The notes: generated by a model from the sequence alone, not told the origin. A DNA stretch of 64,000 nucleotides from CAWAYR01 sp050250955 (GCA_050250955.1 JBFWNR010000005.1:1-64000), one strand, 5' to 3'; numbered from the stretch's first letter, positions 7,974 through 17,483 are shown. Program-made: numbers and translations.

Positions 7974-8869
7974 GCCTGGACGACGCCGCCGTTGCCCGCC
8001 TGCGCGCCGCCGCCGACGTGCCCGACCTGGGCCCGCGCTACGACGTGCGCGCCGCCATCGGCCACGGTGGCTCCAGCGTCGTCTACGCGGCCTGGGACCA
8101 CGCCCTGGACCGCGAGGTGGCGGTGAAGGTGGCCGACGCCTACCGCGCCGCGACCGACACCGACGTGCCGCTGACCCGCGAGGCGCGAATTCTCGCCGCG
8201 CTGGAGCATCCCGGCATCGTGCCCGTCCACGATACCGGCGTCACTCCGGACGGGCGCGCCTTCTACGTGATGACACTGGTCCGCGGCCGGAGTCTGGCCG
8301 CCGCGGCCGCCGCCGTCTCGGTGCCGGCGCGAATCGGCCTGTTCCTCAAGGTGTGTGAGGCGGTGGCGTTCGCCCACGCCCGTGGGGTCGTGCACCGCGA
8401 TCTCAAGCCCCAGAACGTCATGGTCGGCCCCTTCGGCGAAGTCCTGGTCCTCGATTGGGGGGTGGCGGCCACGGCCGCAGGCGAGGACGGCGCGGGTGGA
8501 CCGCCGGCCGTCGTCGGCACGCCGGGGTTCATGCCGCCCGAGCAGGCCGCCGGGGTGTCCGCCGTCGACGAGCGGGCCGACGTCTATGCCCTGGGGGCCT
8601 TGCTCGACGGGCTGGTCGGCCCCGCGGCGCCCCGACCACTCGCGGCGGTGGTCGAGCGGGCCAGGGCCGTGCGACGCGAGGACCGCTATGCCGGGGTGGC
8701 GGCGCTCGAAGCCGACGTCCGCCGCTACCTCGACGGGCTGGCCGTCTCGGCCTACGCCGAGCCGCTGGTGGAACGGGTGATGCGGGTCGTCGACCGCTAC
8801 CGCGTGCCGATCGGACTGGTGGCGGCCTACATGGTGATGCGCATCGTCCTGCTCTACTGGACCTCGTAG
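7970..8869 (+). CDS. Ser/Thr protein kinase with C-terminal membrane helix
   Basis: A 299-residue Hanks-type kinase. A glycine loop (GHGGSSVVY), the VAVKV lysine, the catalytic loop HRDLKPQN and a GTPGFMPPEQ activation segment are all present, so it should be active. The usual DFG is DWG, a variant seen in this bacterial subgroup. A single hydrophobic helix near the C-terminus (VPIGLVAAYMVMRIVLLYW) has only a few residues beyond it, so the kinase domain is cytoplasmic with no periplasmic sensor. The GTG start overlaps the sigma factor stop by four bases. It probably regulates the sigma factor or its anti-factor. Confidence 0.9.
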   Translation: MSLDDAAVARLRAAADVPDLGPRYDVRAAIGHGGSSVVYAAWDHALDREVAVKVADAYRAATDTDVPLTREARILAALEHPGIVPVHDTGVTPDGRAFYVMTLVRGRSLAAAAAAVSVPARIGLFLKVCEAVAFAHARGVVHRDLKPQNVMVGPFGEVLVLDWGVAATAAGEDGAGGPPAVVGTPGFMPPEQAAGVSAVDERADVYALGALLDGLVGPAAPRPLAAVVERARAVRREDRYAGVAALEADVRRYLDGLAVSAYAEPLVERVMRVVDRYRVPIGLVAAYMVMRIVLLYWTS

Positions 8870-8923
8870 CGGTACAGGGCGACGCCGGCGGCGGTGAATG
8901 GAGCGGAGACGGAGGGAGAACCC

Positions 8924-9274
8924 ATGAAGAAGCCGGTGTTCGGCATGCTGCTCGGCGGAGTGTTGGGGGTGTTCGACGGACTGACGGCACTGCTGTCGGC
9001 GCCCGAGACCCGGCCGGAGATCGCCGGCATCGTCATCGGCTCGACGGTGAAGGGCATCCTCACCGGGCTGGTCATCGGCTACGTCGCCACGCGGACCCGC
9101 TCGCTGCCGATCGGGCTGGCGACCGGCCTCGCCGTCGGTCTGTTTCTGGCCTATCTGGTGACGCTCGGTCAGCCGTACTTCTGGGAGATCATGCTGCCGG
9201 GCGGCATCGTCGGGCTGATTGTCGGCTATGCGACGTTCGTCTACGGCGGCGGCGCGGCGCGTCAGGCCGGCTGA
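8924..9274 (+). CDS. small Gly-rich membrane protein, unknown
   Basis: A 116-residue protein that is almost entirely four hydrophobic, Gly-rich helices (VFGMLLGGVLGVFDGLTALL, IVIGSTVKGILTGLVIGYVA, LATGLAVGLFLAYLV, IVGLIVGYATFVYGG). I recognise no family. The ATG at 8924 is preceded by ggaggga at good spacing and is preferred over a start ten codons upstream. It follows the kinase by 54 bases and is probably the third gene of the sigma-kinase unit, where it could be a membrane partner or target. That role is inference. Confidence 0.65.
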   Translation: MKKPVFGMLLGGVLGVFDGLTALLSAPETRPEIAGIVIGSTVKGILTGLVIGYVATRTRSLPIGLATGLAVGLFLAYLVTLGQPYFWEIMLPGGIVGLIVGYATFVYGGGAARQAG

Positions 9275-9280
9275 TCGCGG

Positions 9281-11149
9281 TCAGTACAGCCACGTCCGCA
9301 GGCCGACGAGCCCCCACACTGCCAGGTAGAGCGCGATGGCGGCGTGGCCGAACCCGGCTCCGCCCGCCACGCTGGCGACCAGTCGTGCCCCTCGCCGCCA
9401 GCATCGCGCCGCCAGGACCAGCACCAGCACGGCGACGACCGGGTAGGCCAGCGTCGCGACGAACCAGGTGATCGATCGCGTCGACGCCGCACCGAGGTCC
9501 GGAGCGCCCGCTCCCACCAGGGCCCACGCCATCAGGCCGAGCAGTGCCGGGGCCGCCCATACCGCCAGCCCGAGGGCGGCGACGCCGTTCGCCGGTCCGC
9601 CGCCGACCCGCAGCCACCGGGCCGTCACCGCGAGCGGGGCCATGACGGCGAGTAGCGCCGACAGCGCCAGTCCCAGGCGGACGAGTGTGACCGGCCATCT
9701 GGCCGTGCGTTCGGCATACACGCCCGGCCCGGTCAGGATGCGTGCACCGCGCTCGTCGGTGGTGAACGCCAGCGACGCGTCGATCTCGCGCTCGCGGCGG
9801 AAGAGCATGTCCTCGACGGCGATGAGCCGCTCGTCACCGCCGAAGTCGCGGTGGACGACCAGCTGGTCGCCGTCGAGACGCACGGTCCGACCGTCGCGGA
9901 GGTACTGGAGCGGCTGCGTGAACGCGTTGCGCGGGCTCGAATCCCTGTAGTACCCCTCGTAGCCGCGCAGGATGTCGGGCGCCACCGGCCGGGCCGGCTT
10001 CGGCGGCGCCTCGACGTCTCGTTTCAGGTAACGCAGCGCCAGGGACGACAGCCGGGTCAGCGCCTGCGGCGCGTGGGTCGAGTTCACCAGCACGACGTAG
10101 CCGACGTCGCGCGAGGGCGAGTAGCCGTACGCCGACAGGAAGCCGTCGATGCCCCCGTTGTGGCCCAGCACGGGATAGGGGAAGGTGATGGTGCTGAAGA
10201 TGCCGAGGCCATAACCCGCCCGCACTCCGGCCCGGCTGGCCAGCGTGGTCCGCGGCCACTCCATGTTCGACTGGTACTCGGGATCGACGACGTAGCCGCC
10301 GGCCCGTTCGCCCCAGCCCAGCAGCGCCTGCACGAGGTGGGCCAGCTCGGCGGCCGACGTGTGGAGCGCGCCGGCCGGTCGGAGATGGATGCGGCGCTTC
10401 GACACCGGCGGGCCATCCGGGCTGTCGTAGCCTTCGGCGAGCGCCGGGTCGTCGGCCGGGCTCCGCCGGAAGCTGCTGGTCGGCATCTCGAGCGGCGTGA
10501 AGATGTGTTGCTCGATGTACTCCTCGAAGGGCAGGCCCGACACGGCCTCCAGCGCCAGGCCGGCCACGGCGTAGCCGGGATTGGAGTAGCTCATGCGGGT
10601 CCCGGGCCGCCAGCGCACCCGCCGCGACGCCGGGTTGCGGCGCAGCACTTCGGCCAGCGGCAGGTCGGGTGTGTCGTCGAGTACGTAGACCTCGTTGAAA
10701 TGCATATCGTCGAAGCCCGCCGTGTGTTCGAGGAGATGGCGGACGGTGATCGGCGACTGGGCCGCCCAGGGATTGTCGATAGCGACCTCCGGGAGCAGAT
10801 CGGCGATCCGTGCCTCGAGGTCGAGTTTGCCCTCCTCGTAGAGCTGCACCAGCCCCAGGGCGACGAACGTCTTGCTGATCGACCCGGCGCGGAAGTGGGT
10901 GTCGGCGGTGACCGGCACCCGGCGGTCGCGGTCGGCCCAGCCGATGCCGCCGGCCCACTCGGTGCCGTTCACGGTGACCAGGGCGATGCCCGCGCCGGGG
11001 ACGCCGGTTTCTGCCAGCACGTTCGCCGCGGCGGTCTTGAAGTCGTCGAGCGTCAGCGGCGTCGGATCGTCGACCGGTGCCGGGGAGGGGTCCGCGCACG
11101 CGGCGAGGCCGATCGACAGGAGGGTGGCGCAGCAGCCGGGGACACGCAT
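9281..11149 (-). CDS. beta-lactamase-family serine hydrolase lipoprotein with membrane domain
   Basis: A 622-residue protein of the class C beta-lactamase/DD-peptidase-like serine hydrolase family. It begins with a lipoprotein signal (LLSIGLAAC). The catalytic domain (about 40-360) has SISK (the SxxK serine), YSN (the YxN tyrosine) and HNGGIDGFL in place of KTG, the usual variant in esterase/peptidase members. A middle beta-rich part follows, then four transmembrane helices from about residue 500 to the C-terminus. This architecture is typical of Acidobacteria homologs of unknown substrate. The start is supported by the lipobox and a TAACAT hexamer seven bases upstream. Confidence 0.85.
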   Translation of the reverse strand: MRVPGCCATLLSIGLAACADPSPAPVDDPTPLTLDDFKTAAANVLAETGVPGAGIALVTVNGTEWAGGIGWADRDRRVPVTADTHFRAGSISKTFVALGLVQLYEEGKLDLEARIADLLPEVAIDNPWAAQSPITVRHLLEHTAGFDDMHFNEVYVLDDTPDLPLAEVLRRNPASRRVRWRPGTRMSYSNPGYAVAGLALEAVSGLPFEEYIEQHIFTPLEMPTSSFRRSPADDPALAEGYDSPDGPPVSKRRIHLRPAGALHTSAAELAHLVQALLGWGERAGGYVVDPEYQSNMEWPRTTLASRAGVRAGYGLGIFSTITFPYPVLGHNGGIDGFLSAYGYSPSRDVGYVVLVNSTHAPQALTRLSSLALRYLKRDVEAPPKPARPVAPDILRGYEGYYRDSSPRNAFTQPLQYLRDGRTVRLDGDQLVVHRDFGGDERLIAVEDMLFRREREIDASLAFTTDERGARILTGPGVYAERTARWPVTLVRLGLALSALLAVMAPLAVTARWLRVGGGPANGVAALGLAVWAAPALLGLMAWALVGAGAPDLGAASTRSITWFVATLAYPVVAVLVLVLAARCWRRGARLVASVAGGAGFGHAAIALYLAVWGLVGLRTWLY

Positions 11150-11156
11150 CGCCGTG

Positions 11157-11162
11157 ATGTTA
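11157..11162 (-). promoter_or_regulatory. -10 hexamer TAACAT for beta-lactamase-like gene
   Basis: TAACAT on the minus strand ends seven bases before the ATG, another predicted leaderless start. Confidence 0.5.
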
Positions 11163-11195
11163 GCCGCGTCCGGCCGGACCCGGTGTGCGAGCCGA

Positions 11196-11201
11196 TATAC
11201 T
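11196..11201 (+). promoter_or_regulatory. -10 hexamer TATACT for thioesterase-methyltransferase
   Basis: TATACT is five-sixths identical to the consensus and ends 11 bases before the ATG at 11213, leaving a leader of only a few bases. Confidence 0.5.
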
Positions 11202-11212
11202 GCCCCCGCCGC

Positions 11213-11671
11213 ATGCCGTCCTTCGTCGTCCACAAGAAGGTCCACTGGTCAGACGGCGACGCCGCCGGCATCGCCTGGTTCGCCAACTACCTGGGCTGGT
11301 TCGAGGACGTCGAGGAGGAGCTCTACGCGACCGCGCTGGGCCGCTCGCGCCAGTCGGTGCTCGAGGGCGAACGGATCGGGCTGCCACGCGTCGAGGCGCA
11401 CATCCGTTTCGAGGCGCCGGTGCCGATCGGCACCCTGCTCCGTATCGCCGTCACGGCCACGATCGAGAACCCGCGGCGCCTTCGCTACGCCTTCGAGATG
11501 ACCCGCGACAGCGATCGCGTGCGGGTCGCTCGCGGCTTCGTGCGTGCGGCCTGCGTGGACGCGGACTTCCGACCGCGCGATCTGCCGCCGATCGTGGCGG
11601 AGTTCGTCGACCGGCTGGCGACGCTCGCCGACGCGCAGGCGGCGGGCCGGGCCGAGGTGCCCTGGACATGA
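11213..11671 (+). CDS. hotdog-fold acyl-CoA thioesterase
   Basis: A 152-residue hotdog-fold protein of the 4-hydroxybenzoyl-CoA thioesterase/YbgC group. The N-terminal VHWSDGDAAGIAWFANYLGWFEDVEEEL matches the family signature (usually W.D.D..G.V....Y..w.e), with the catalytic Asp in SDGDAAG. It would hydrolyse an acyl-CoA, substrate unknown. It overlaps the next gene by ATGA, so the two form an operon. Confidence 0.85.
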   Translation: MPSFVVHKKVHWSDGDAAGIAWFANYLGWFEDVEEELYATALGRSRQSVLEGERIGLPRVEAHIRFEAPVPIGTLLRIAVTATIENPRRLRYAFEMTRDSDRVRVARGFVRAACVDADFRPRDLPPIVAEFVDRLATLADAQAAGRAEVPWT

Positions 11672-12531
11672 GCCGCAAGGCCCCCGTCAGCCGCCGCCGG
11701 CCGCCGGCAGCCTCCCGATCTCGAGCAGTTTCCCGAGCCCCGAGGCCCGAGCCCCGGGCCCCTGAAGGCTGGCACGGGTGGGACGATTACGCGCCGTTCT
11801 ACGACTGGGAGAACGCCCGGACGCTCGGCCGCCGCGACGTGCCCTTCTGGCTGCGGATGACCGCGGCCGTGCGCGGCGACGTGCTCGAGCTCGGCTGCGG
11901 CACGGGCCGCGTGACCATGCCGCTGGCGCACGAAGGCGTGCGCGTGGTGGGGGTCGATCGCTCGGCGCCGATGCTGGCGCGGGCCCTGCGCCGGGTGCGG
12001 CGTCAGCGCCGCGGCGTCGCGCCGCGGCTGGTCCGTGCCGACATCCGCCGCCTGCCGTTTCCCGCCGCCGCCTTCCCGATGGCCATCGCACCGTATGGCA
12101 TCCTGCAGTCGCTGCTCTCGGAGCGCGACCTCAAGGCGGCGCTCGCCGACGTGGCCCGTGTCGTCGCGCCGGACGGCTTCCTGGGCCTCGAGCTGGTCGC
12201 CGACCTGCCGGCGTGGAGCGAATACTCGCGCCGGGTCAGCCTGCGCGGCCGGCGCAGCCCGGGGGGCAGCCAGGTCACGCTGGTCGAGTCGGTGCGCCAG
12301 GACCGCGCCCGTGGCCTGACGATCTTCGACCAGGAGTTCGTCGAACGCCGCGGTCGGTCGACCCGCCGGCATGCCTTCGCCCTGACCTTCCGCACCCTGT
12401 CGGTGCCGCAGATGACCCGCCGGCTGGCCGCGGCGGGGTTCCGGGTGGAGGCCGTGCTCGGCGACTACCAGGGCGGCCCCTGGGATCCGCGGGCCGAGGT
12501 CTGGATCGTGCTGGCCCGGCGGGCCCGGTGA
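11668..12531 (+). CDS. SAM-dependent methyltransferase (class I)
   Basis: A 287-residue Rossmann methyltransferase. After an Arg/Pro-rich, probably disordered N-terminus (about 35 residues), YAPFYDWENART and the SAM-binding motif I DVLELGCGTGRVT are clear, followed by VVGVDRSAPML (motif II acidic residue) and RADIRRLPFPAAAF. The C-terminal part is beta-rich. It overlaps the thioesterase stop by four bases. The substrate is unknown. Confidence 0.85.
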   Translation: MSRKAPVSRRRPPAASRSRAVSRAPRPEPRAPEGWHGWDDYAPFYDWENARTLGRRDVPFWLRMTAAVRGDVLELGCGTGRVTMPLAHEGVRVVGVDRSAPMLARALRRVRRQRRGVAPRLVRADIRRLPFPAAAFPMAIAPYGILQSLLSERDLKAALADVARVVAPDGFLGLELVADLPAWSEYSRRVSLRGRRSPGGSQVTLVESVRQDRARGLTIFDQEFVERRGRSTRRHAFALTFRTLSVPQMTRRLAAAGFRVEAVLGDYQGGPWDPRAEVWIVLARRAR

Positions 12532-12539
12532 GCGACATT

Positions 12540-12548
12540 TGCTAGACT
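12540..12548 (+). promoter_or_regulatory. extended -10 TGcTAGACT for yebC-ruv operon
   Basis: TGCTAGACT matches the extended -10 form and lies 40 bases before the yebC ATG. The intervening leader carries a ctggagc ribosome-binding site, so this operon is not leaderless. Confidence 0.5.
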
Positions 12549-12588
12549 GAAGGGTCGTTTTTCGGGACTTCCCGTCTGGAGCACCGCC

Positions 12589-13334
<746 letters not shown>

Positions 13335-13338
<4 letters not shown>

Positions 13339-13925
13339 GGGTCTTCGGCATCGACCCGGGATCGGAGCGCACCGGCTACGGGTGCGTCGAGACCGACGGT
13401 CGACGCCACCGCCTGATCGTCTGCGGCGCCATCGGCACCGCCGGCCACGGCGACTTCGCCGCCCGGCTGGCGACGATCCACCGCACGCTCGTCGACCGCC
13501 TGCGCGACAGCCGTCCGGACGCGGTGGCGATCGAGAGCCTGTTCCACGCCGTCAATGTCCGCAGCGCGCTGAAGCTCGGGCACGCCCGTGGCGTGGCGAT
13601 GCTGGCCGCGGTCGACGCCGGCGTCGAGGTGGTCGAATACTCCCCGTCCGAGATCAAGCGGGCCGTGGTCGGCTATGGGCGCGCCGAGAAGGCCCAGGTG
13701 CAGCAGATGGTCAAGCTGCTGCTCGGGCTCGACCACGCGCCCTCGCCCCACGATGCCGCCGACGCGCTGGCCGTGGCCCTGTGCCACGTCCATCGTGCCC
13801 CGGGGCAGGCCGCCGTGGCGCGCGCGCCCCGACCGCGGGCGCTGACCAGCTGGCGTGCCTACCGGCCGGCCGCCGGCTCCCCGACGTCGACGTCGAAGTC
13901 GAGGCGCGGGGGCACCCGGCCGTGA
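13335..13925 (+). CDS. ruvC: Holliday junction resolvase RuvC
   Basis: A 196-residue RuvC nuclease that cuts Holliday junctions with RuvAB. The RNase H-like acidic residues are visible: the first Asp in VFGIDPGSERTGYG, Glu in AIESLFHAVNVRSALKLGHARGV, and the C-terminal HDAADALAVALCH pair. The GTG start overlaps yebC and places VRVFGIDPG at the N-terminus, as in other RuvCs. The C-terminal 35 residues are basic and low-complexity. It overlaps ruvA by four bases. Confidence 0.96.
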
Positions 13926-14521
13926 TCGCCTGGCTGCGCGGGCGCCTCCTCGAGAAGGCCCCGACCCGCGTCATCCTCGACGTCCACGGCGTCGGCTACG
14001 ACGTCGCCGTGCCGGTGTCGACCTTCTACGCGCTCGGCGATCCCGGCGCCGAGGTGATGCTGCGGATCCACACCCATGTCCGCGAAGACGCGCTGGCGCT
14101 GTTCGGGTTCCTCACCGCGTTCGAGCTGGCGGTGTTCGAACGGTTGATCGCGACGAGCGGCATCGGCCCGCGGCTGGCGCTGGCCGTCCTCTCCGGCATC
14201 GAGGCCGCCGACCTGGTGGCCGCCGTCCAGCGCGGCGACGTCGCCCGGCTCACGCGCATTCCTGGTGTCGGGAAGAAGACCGCCGAGCGCATCTGCCTGG
14301 AACTCAAGGACCGGTTGCCGGCGGTCGTCGCCGACGGGTCGGCGCCGACGGCGCCGCCGCCGGCCGATGCGTTGCGCGACGACCTCGTGTCGGCGCTCGT
14401 CAATCTCGGCTACCATCGCTCAGCCGTGGACAAAGTGCTCGACCGGCAGCTCTCCGGCGGCGAATTCCCGCCGTTCGACGCGGCGTTGCGCACGGCGCTG
14501 AAAGACCTGGCGCGGTCGTGA
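13922..14521 (+). CDS. ruvA: Holliday junction helicase subunit RuvA
   Basis: A 199-residue RuvA that binds four-way junctions and loads RuvB. Domain I starts MIAWLRGRLLEKAPTRVILD with HGVGYDVAVP. The two helix-hairpin-helix motifs appear as ATSGIGPRLALAVLSG and RIPGVGKKTAERICLELKDR. Domain III (about 150-199) is present after a Pro/Ala linker. The GTG start overlaps ruvC and the stop overlaps ruvB. Confidence 0.97.
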   Translation: MIAWLRGRLLEKAPTRVILDVHGVGYDVAVPVSTFYALGDPGAEVMLRIHTHVREDALALFGFLTAFELAVFERLIATSGIGPRLALAVLSGIEAADLVAAVQRGDVARLTRIPGVGKKTAERICLELKDRLPAVVADGSAPTAPPPADALRDDLVSALVNLGYHRSAVDKVLDRQLSGGEFPPFDAALRTALKDLARS

Positions 14522-15537
14522 GCGACGAAGACGTCCGTCTGCTGTCGGGCGCGCGCGACGTCGACGACGCGCAGTACGAGGCCGGGCTGCGGCCGCGCCG
14601 CCTCGACGACTACATCGGCCAGGACCGCGTCCGCGAGAACCTCCTGGTGTCGATCGAGGCGGCCAGGCGGCGTGGCGAGGCGCTCGACCACATCCTGCTC
14701 TACGGTCCGCCCGGACTCGGCAAGACCACGCTGGCCTACGTGATCGCCAACGAGATGGGGGCGGCGATCCGCAGCACCGCCGGCCCGGTGATCGAGAAGC
14801 CGGGCGACCTGGCCGGGATGCTCTCCGGCCTGCAGACCCGCGAGGTGCTCTTCATCGACGAGATCCACCGCATGCCGCCGACGATCGAGGAGATCCTCTA
14901 TCCGGCGATGGAAGACTTCGAGCTCGACATCGTCATCGGCCAGGGGCCGGGCGCGCGCTCGGTGAAGGTGCCGGTGGAGCGGTTCACCCTGGTTGGCGCG
15001 ACGACGCGGGCGGGTCTGCTCACCTCGCCGCTGCGGGCCCGGTTCGGCATCGTCCACCGCCTGGACTTCTACACCGTCGCCGACATCGACGAGATCATCC
15101 GCCGCTCGGCGCGGATCCTCGACACGCCGATCGACCCGGCGGCGTCGCGCGAGCTGGCCCGCCGGTCGCGCGGAACGCCGCGCATCGCCAACCGCCTGCT
15201 GCACCGGGTGCGCGACTACGCCCAGGTGCGCGCCGACGGCACCGTGACCGTGGAGGTGGCCCGGGCGGCGCTGGCCATGCTCGATGTCGACGACCGCGGC
15301 TTCGACGAGATCGACCGCCGGCTGCTCGGCACCATCATCGACAAGTTCGGCGGCGGGCCGGTTGGCGTGAACACGCTGGCGGCAGCGCTCAGCGAGGAGC
15401 CGGACGCGCTCGAGGACATCCACGAGCCCTACCTGATCCAGGAAGGCTTTCTCGATCGCACGCCCCGAGGCCGGGTGGCCACGGCGCGGGCCTACGAGTA
15501 CTTCGGGCGCCAGGCGCCAGGGAGAGGACTGTTTTGA
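14518..15537 (+). CDS. ruvB: Holliday junction helicase ATPase RuvB
   Basis: A 339-residue AAA+ motor for branch migration. Family motifs are LDDYIGQDRVRENLLV, Walker A GPPGLGKTT, Walker B LFIDEIHRM, sensor 1 GATTRAGLLTSPLRARFG with the arginine finger, and the C-terminal winged-helix part (YLIQEGFLDRTPRGRVAT). The GTG start overlaps ruvA and the stop overlaps the TTG start of fabH, so all five genes of this run are translationally linked. Confidence 0.98.
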   Translation: MSDEDVRLLSGARDVDDAQYEAGLRPRRLDDYIGQDRVRENLLVSIEAARRRGEALDHILLYGPPGLGKTTLAYVIANEMGAAIRSTAGPVIEKPGDLAGMLSGLQTREVLFIDEIHRMPPTIEEILYPAMEDFELDIVIGQGPGARSVKVPVERFTLVGATTRAGLLTSPLRARFGIVHRLDFYTVADIDEIIRRSARILDTPIDPAASRELARRSRGTPRIANRLLHRVRDYAQVRADGTVTVEVARAALAMLDVDDRGFDEIDRRLLGTIIDKFGGGPVGVNTLAAALSEEPDALEDIHEPYLIQEGFLDRTPRGRVATARAYEYFGRQAPGRGLF

Positions 15538-16562
15538 CCGTTTCGATCGCCCATCTGGCGGGCCAGGCGCGGGTGGCCAGAGCCGCCATCAAGAGCCTGG
15601 CCACCTACGTGCCACCGCGCGTGCTGACCAACCACGACCTCGAGAAGCTGGTCGACACCTCCGACGAGTGGATCCTGCAGCGCACCGGCATCCGCGAGCG
15701 CCACATCGTCGACCCGGGGGTCGGCACCTCCGACCTGGCCCGGGAGGCCGCGGTCGAAGCCATCCGCCGCGCCGGGCTCACCCCCGACGACATCGACCTC
15801 ATCATCGTCGGCACGGTCACGCCCGACATGCTGTTTCCGAGCACCGCCTGCCTGCTGCAGCACAAGATCGGCGCCAGCCACGCCTGGGGGTTCGACGTGA
15901 GCGCCGCCTGCTCGGCCTTCGCCTACGCCCTCACCGTCGGCAGTCAGCTCATCGCCGCCGGCTCGTCGAAGCACGCGCTCATCGTCGGCGCCGACGTGAT
16001 GTCGAGCATCCTCGACTACACCGACCGGACCACCTGCGTGCTGTTCGGCGACGGCGCCGGCGCGGTCGTGCTCGGTCCGTCGGCGGACAACGCCTGCGGC
16101 ATCCTCGACTTCGTCCACGAGATCGACGGCAGCGGCGGCGCGGCGTTGTGCATGCCGGCCGGGGGCAGCCTGCGCCCCGCCTCGCACGACACCGTCGACC
16201 AGCGCATGCACTTCGTCAAGCAGGACGGCCAGACCGTGTTCAAGTTCGCGGTGCGCCGCACCGGCGACCTGTGCGAGCGTCTGCTGCAGCGCAACGGCGT
16301 CAGCGCCGCCGACCTCGACCTGTTCGTCTCGCACCAGGCCAACCGGCGCATCATCGAGGCGGTCGCCGACCGGGTCGGCGTCGACCGGGCCAAGGTGATC
16401 ATCAACATCGAACGCTTCGGCAACACCACGGCGGGGACCATACCGCTGGCACTGAACGACGCGGTGGTCGAAGGGCGGCTCAAGAAGGGCGATCTGGTGC
16501 TGCTGGCATCGGTCGGCGCGGGCTTCACCGTCGGCGCCGTGCTGGTCCGCTGGGCGTTCTGA
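15534..16562 (+). CDS. fabH: 3-oxoacyl-ACP synthase III
   Basis: A 342-residue KAS III that condenses acetyl-CoA (or another primer) with malonyl-ACP to start fatty acid synthesis. The catalytic Cys is in FDVSAACSAFAYAL, the His in FVSHQANRRII and the Asn in RFGNTTAGTIP. The start is a TTG overlapping the ruvB stop; it adds about 17 residues before the core (IKSLATYVPPRVLTN), so an internal start cannot be excluded. Primer specificity cannot be read from the sequence. It closes the yebC-ruv operon. Confidence 0.95.
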   Translation: MTVSIAHLAGQARVARAAIKSLATYVPPRVLTNHDLEKLVDTSDEWILQRTGIRERHIVDPGVGTSDLAREAAVEAIRRAGLTPDDIDLIIVGTVTPDMLFPSTACLLQHKIGASHAWGFDVSAACSAFAYALTVGSQLIAAGSSKHALIVGADVMSSILDYTDRTTCVLFGDGAGAVVLGPSADNACGILDFVHEIDGSGGAALCMPAGGSLRPASHDTVDQRMHFVKQDGQTVFKFAVRRTGDLCERLLQRNGVSAADLDLFVSHQANRRIIEAVADRVGVDRAKVIINIERFGNTTAGTIPLALNDAVVEGRLKKGDLVLLASVGAGFTVGAVLVRWAF

Positions 16563-16778
16563 GGGCACGGGGGCTGTGCCACTTTTCGACAGTGGCCGCA
16601 CCCGGCTGTGTCACCTCGGAACGCGGCCGTAACGTGTTGATTTGCTGTGGTTTGCGCGACACGCGCCCAGCGCGCCGCGCGCCGCTGCCCTGGAACGGAA
16701 CAGATCCCACGTGCCGCCGGGCGCGGCGGGGTTTCAAGGTAAGTCGCTGAGCCACAACACGTTGCCGCCACAATCCGA
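16563..16778 (+). other. 216-base intergenic region with inverted and direct repeats
   Basis: I find no gene here. Near its start lies a perfect 6-bp inverted repeat GCCACT-N7-AGTGGC (16578-16596). The 11-mer GGCTGTGYCAC occurs twice in direct orientation (16572-16582 and 16604-16614, 32 bases apart, about three helical turns). These lie 180-220 bases upstream of a sigma-54-like promoter, the position expected for enhancer-binding-protein sites. No Rho-independent terminator for fabH is evident. Confidence 0.4.
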
Positions 16779-17483
16779 GTGGTGGCTCGAGCTGGATCGC
16801 CGCTTGCTCATGCCGGGGACGACGTGGAGAAGATCTTCCGCAACGCCCAGCCCCGGCCGCCGGCCGCCACCTCTCCGCGGCCGGCCGCCCCGCTCGTCCG
16901 CCCCTGGCGCGAGGCACCTCCGCTGCTGACCGGCGCGCTGTGCACCCTGCGGGAGCCGGTCGGCGCCGACGCGCCGTCGCTGCTGATGGCCCTGGGCGCC
17001 GAGGACCTGCGGGAGCTGGCGCCGCAGGCGCCGACACCGACGATCACCGGGGTCGAGGCGTTCGTCGCCGACCTCCAGGACCGCCGCTCGTCCGGTGCCG
17101 CGGCGGCCTGGGCGATCGTGCCCCGCGATGCGCAGGCGCCGGTCGGCCTCCTCGTCGTCCGCGGCCTCGACCACGCCTTTACGATGGTGGCCGTCACGGC
17201 GGTCGTCGCCGCCGAATTCCGCGGCACCGGGCTCTTCCAGGACGCCGCGGCGACGCTGCTCGACCTCCTGTTCGGGGCCATGGGCGTGCACCGCATCGAA
17301 GTGCGCGTCGACGTCCGCAACGCCCGCGCCAACGGCGCGCTGCGCAAGCTGGGGGCGACCCAGGAAGGCGTGCTTCGTCAGGCCGAACGCCGCGACGGCG
17401 GCTTCCGCGATCACGTGCTGTGGGGCCTGGTCGCCGCCGACTGGGCCGCGCAGCGGGACTTCGAGCCGACGCGCATCCACTGA
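16779..17483 (+). CDS. GNAT family N-acetyltransferase
   Basis: An acetyltransferase of up to 234 residues that uses acetyl-CoA on an amine, probably of the RimJ/RimL subgroup. The core includes CTLREPVGADAPSLL, then AVVAAEFRGTGLFQDAAATLLDLLFGAMGVHRIEVRVD (the R/QxxGxG/A motif as RGTGLF) and NARANGALRKLGATQEGVLRQ, the classical N.rA...yeklGF.. region, then RDHVLWGLV. Two starts are possible, GTG 16779 and GTG 16824 (VEKIFRN...). A sigma-54-like element at 16793-16808 would put the transcript start near 16819 and favour 16824. A terminator follows. Confidence 0.8.
   Translation: MVARAGSPLAHAGDDVEKIFRNAQPRPPAATSPRPAAPLVRPWREAPPLLTGALCTLREPVGADAPSLLMALGAEDLRELAPQAPTPTITGVEAFVADLQDRRSSGAAAAWAIVPRDAQAPVGLLVVRGLDHAFTMVAVTAVVAAEFRGTGLFQDAAATLLDLLFGAMGVHRIEVRVDVRNARANGALRKLGATQEGVLRQAERRDGGFRDHVLWGLVAADWAAQRDFEPTRIH
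16793..16808 (+). promoter_or_regulatory. sigma-54-type -24/-12 element
   Basis: tGGatcgccgcttGCt matches the sigma-54 consensus TGGCACG-N4-TTGCW at 14 of 16 positions counting N, with the essential GG and GC separated by exactly ten bases. The predicted transcript start is about 16819, five bases before the GTG at 16824. A sequence match alone can arise by chance. Confidence 0.45.
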
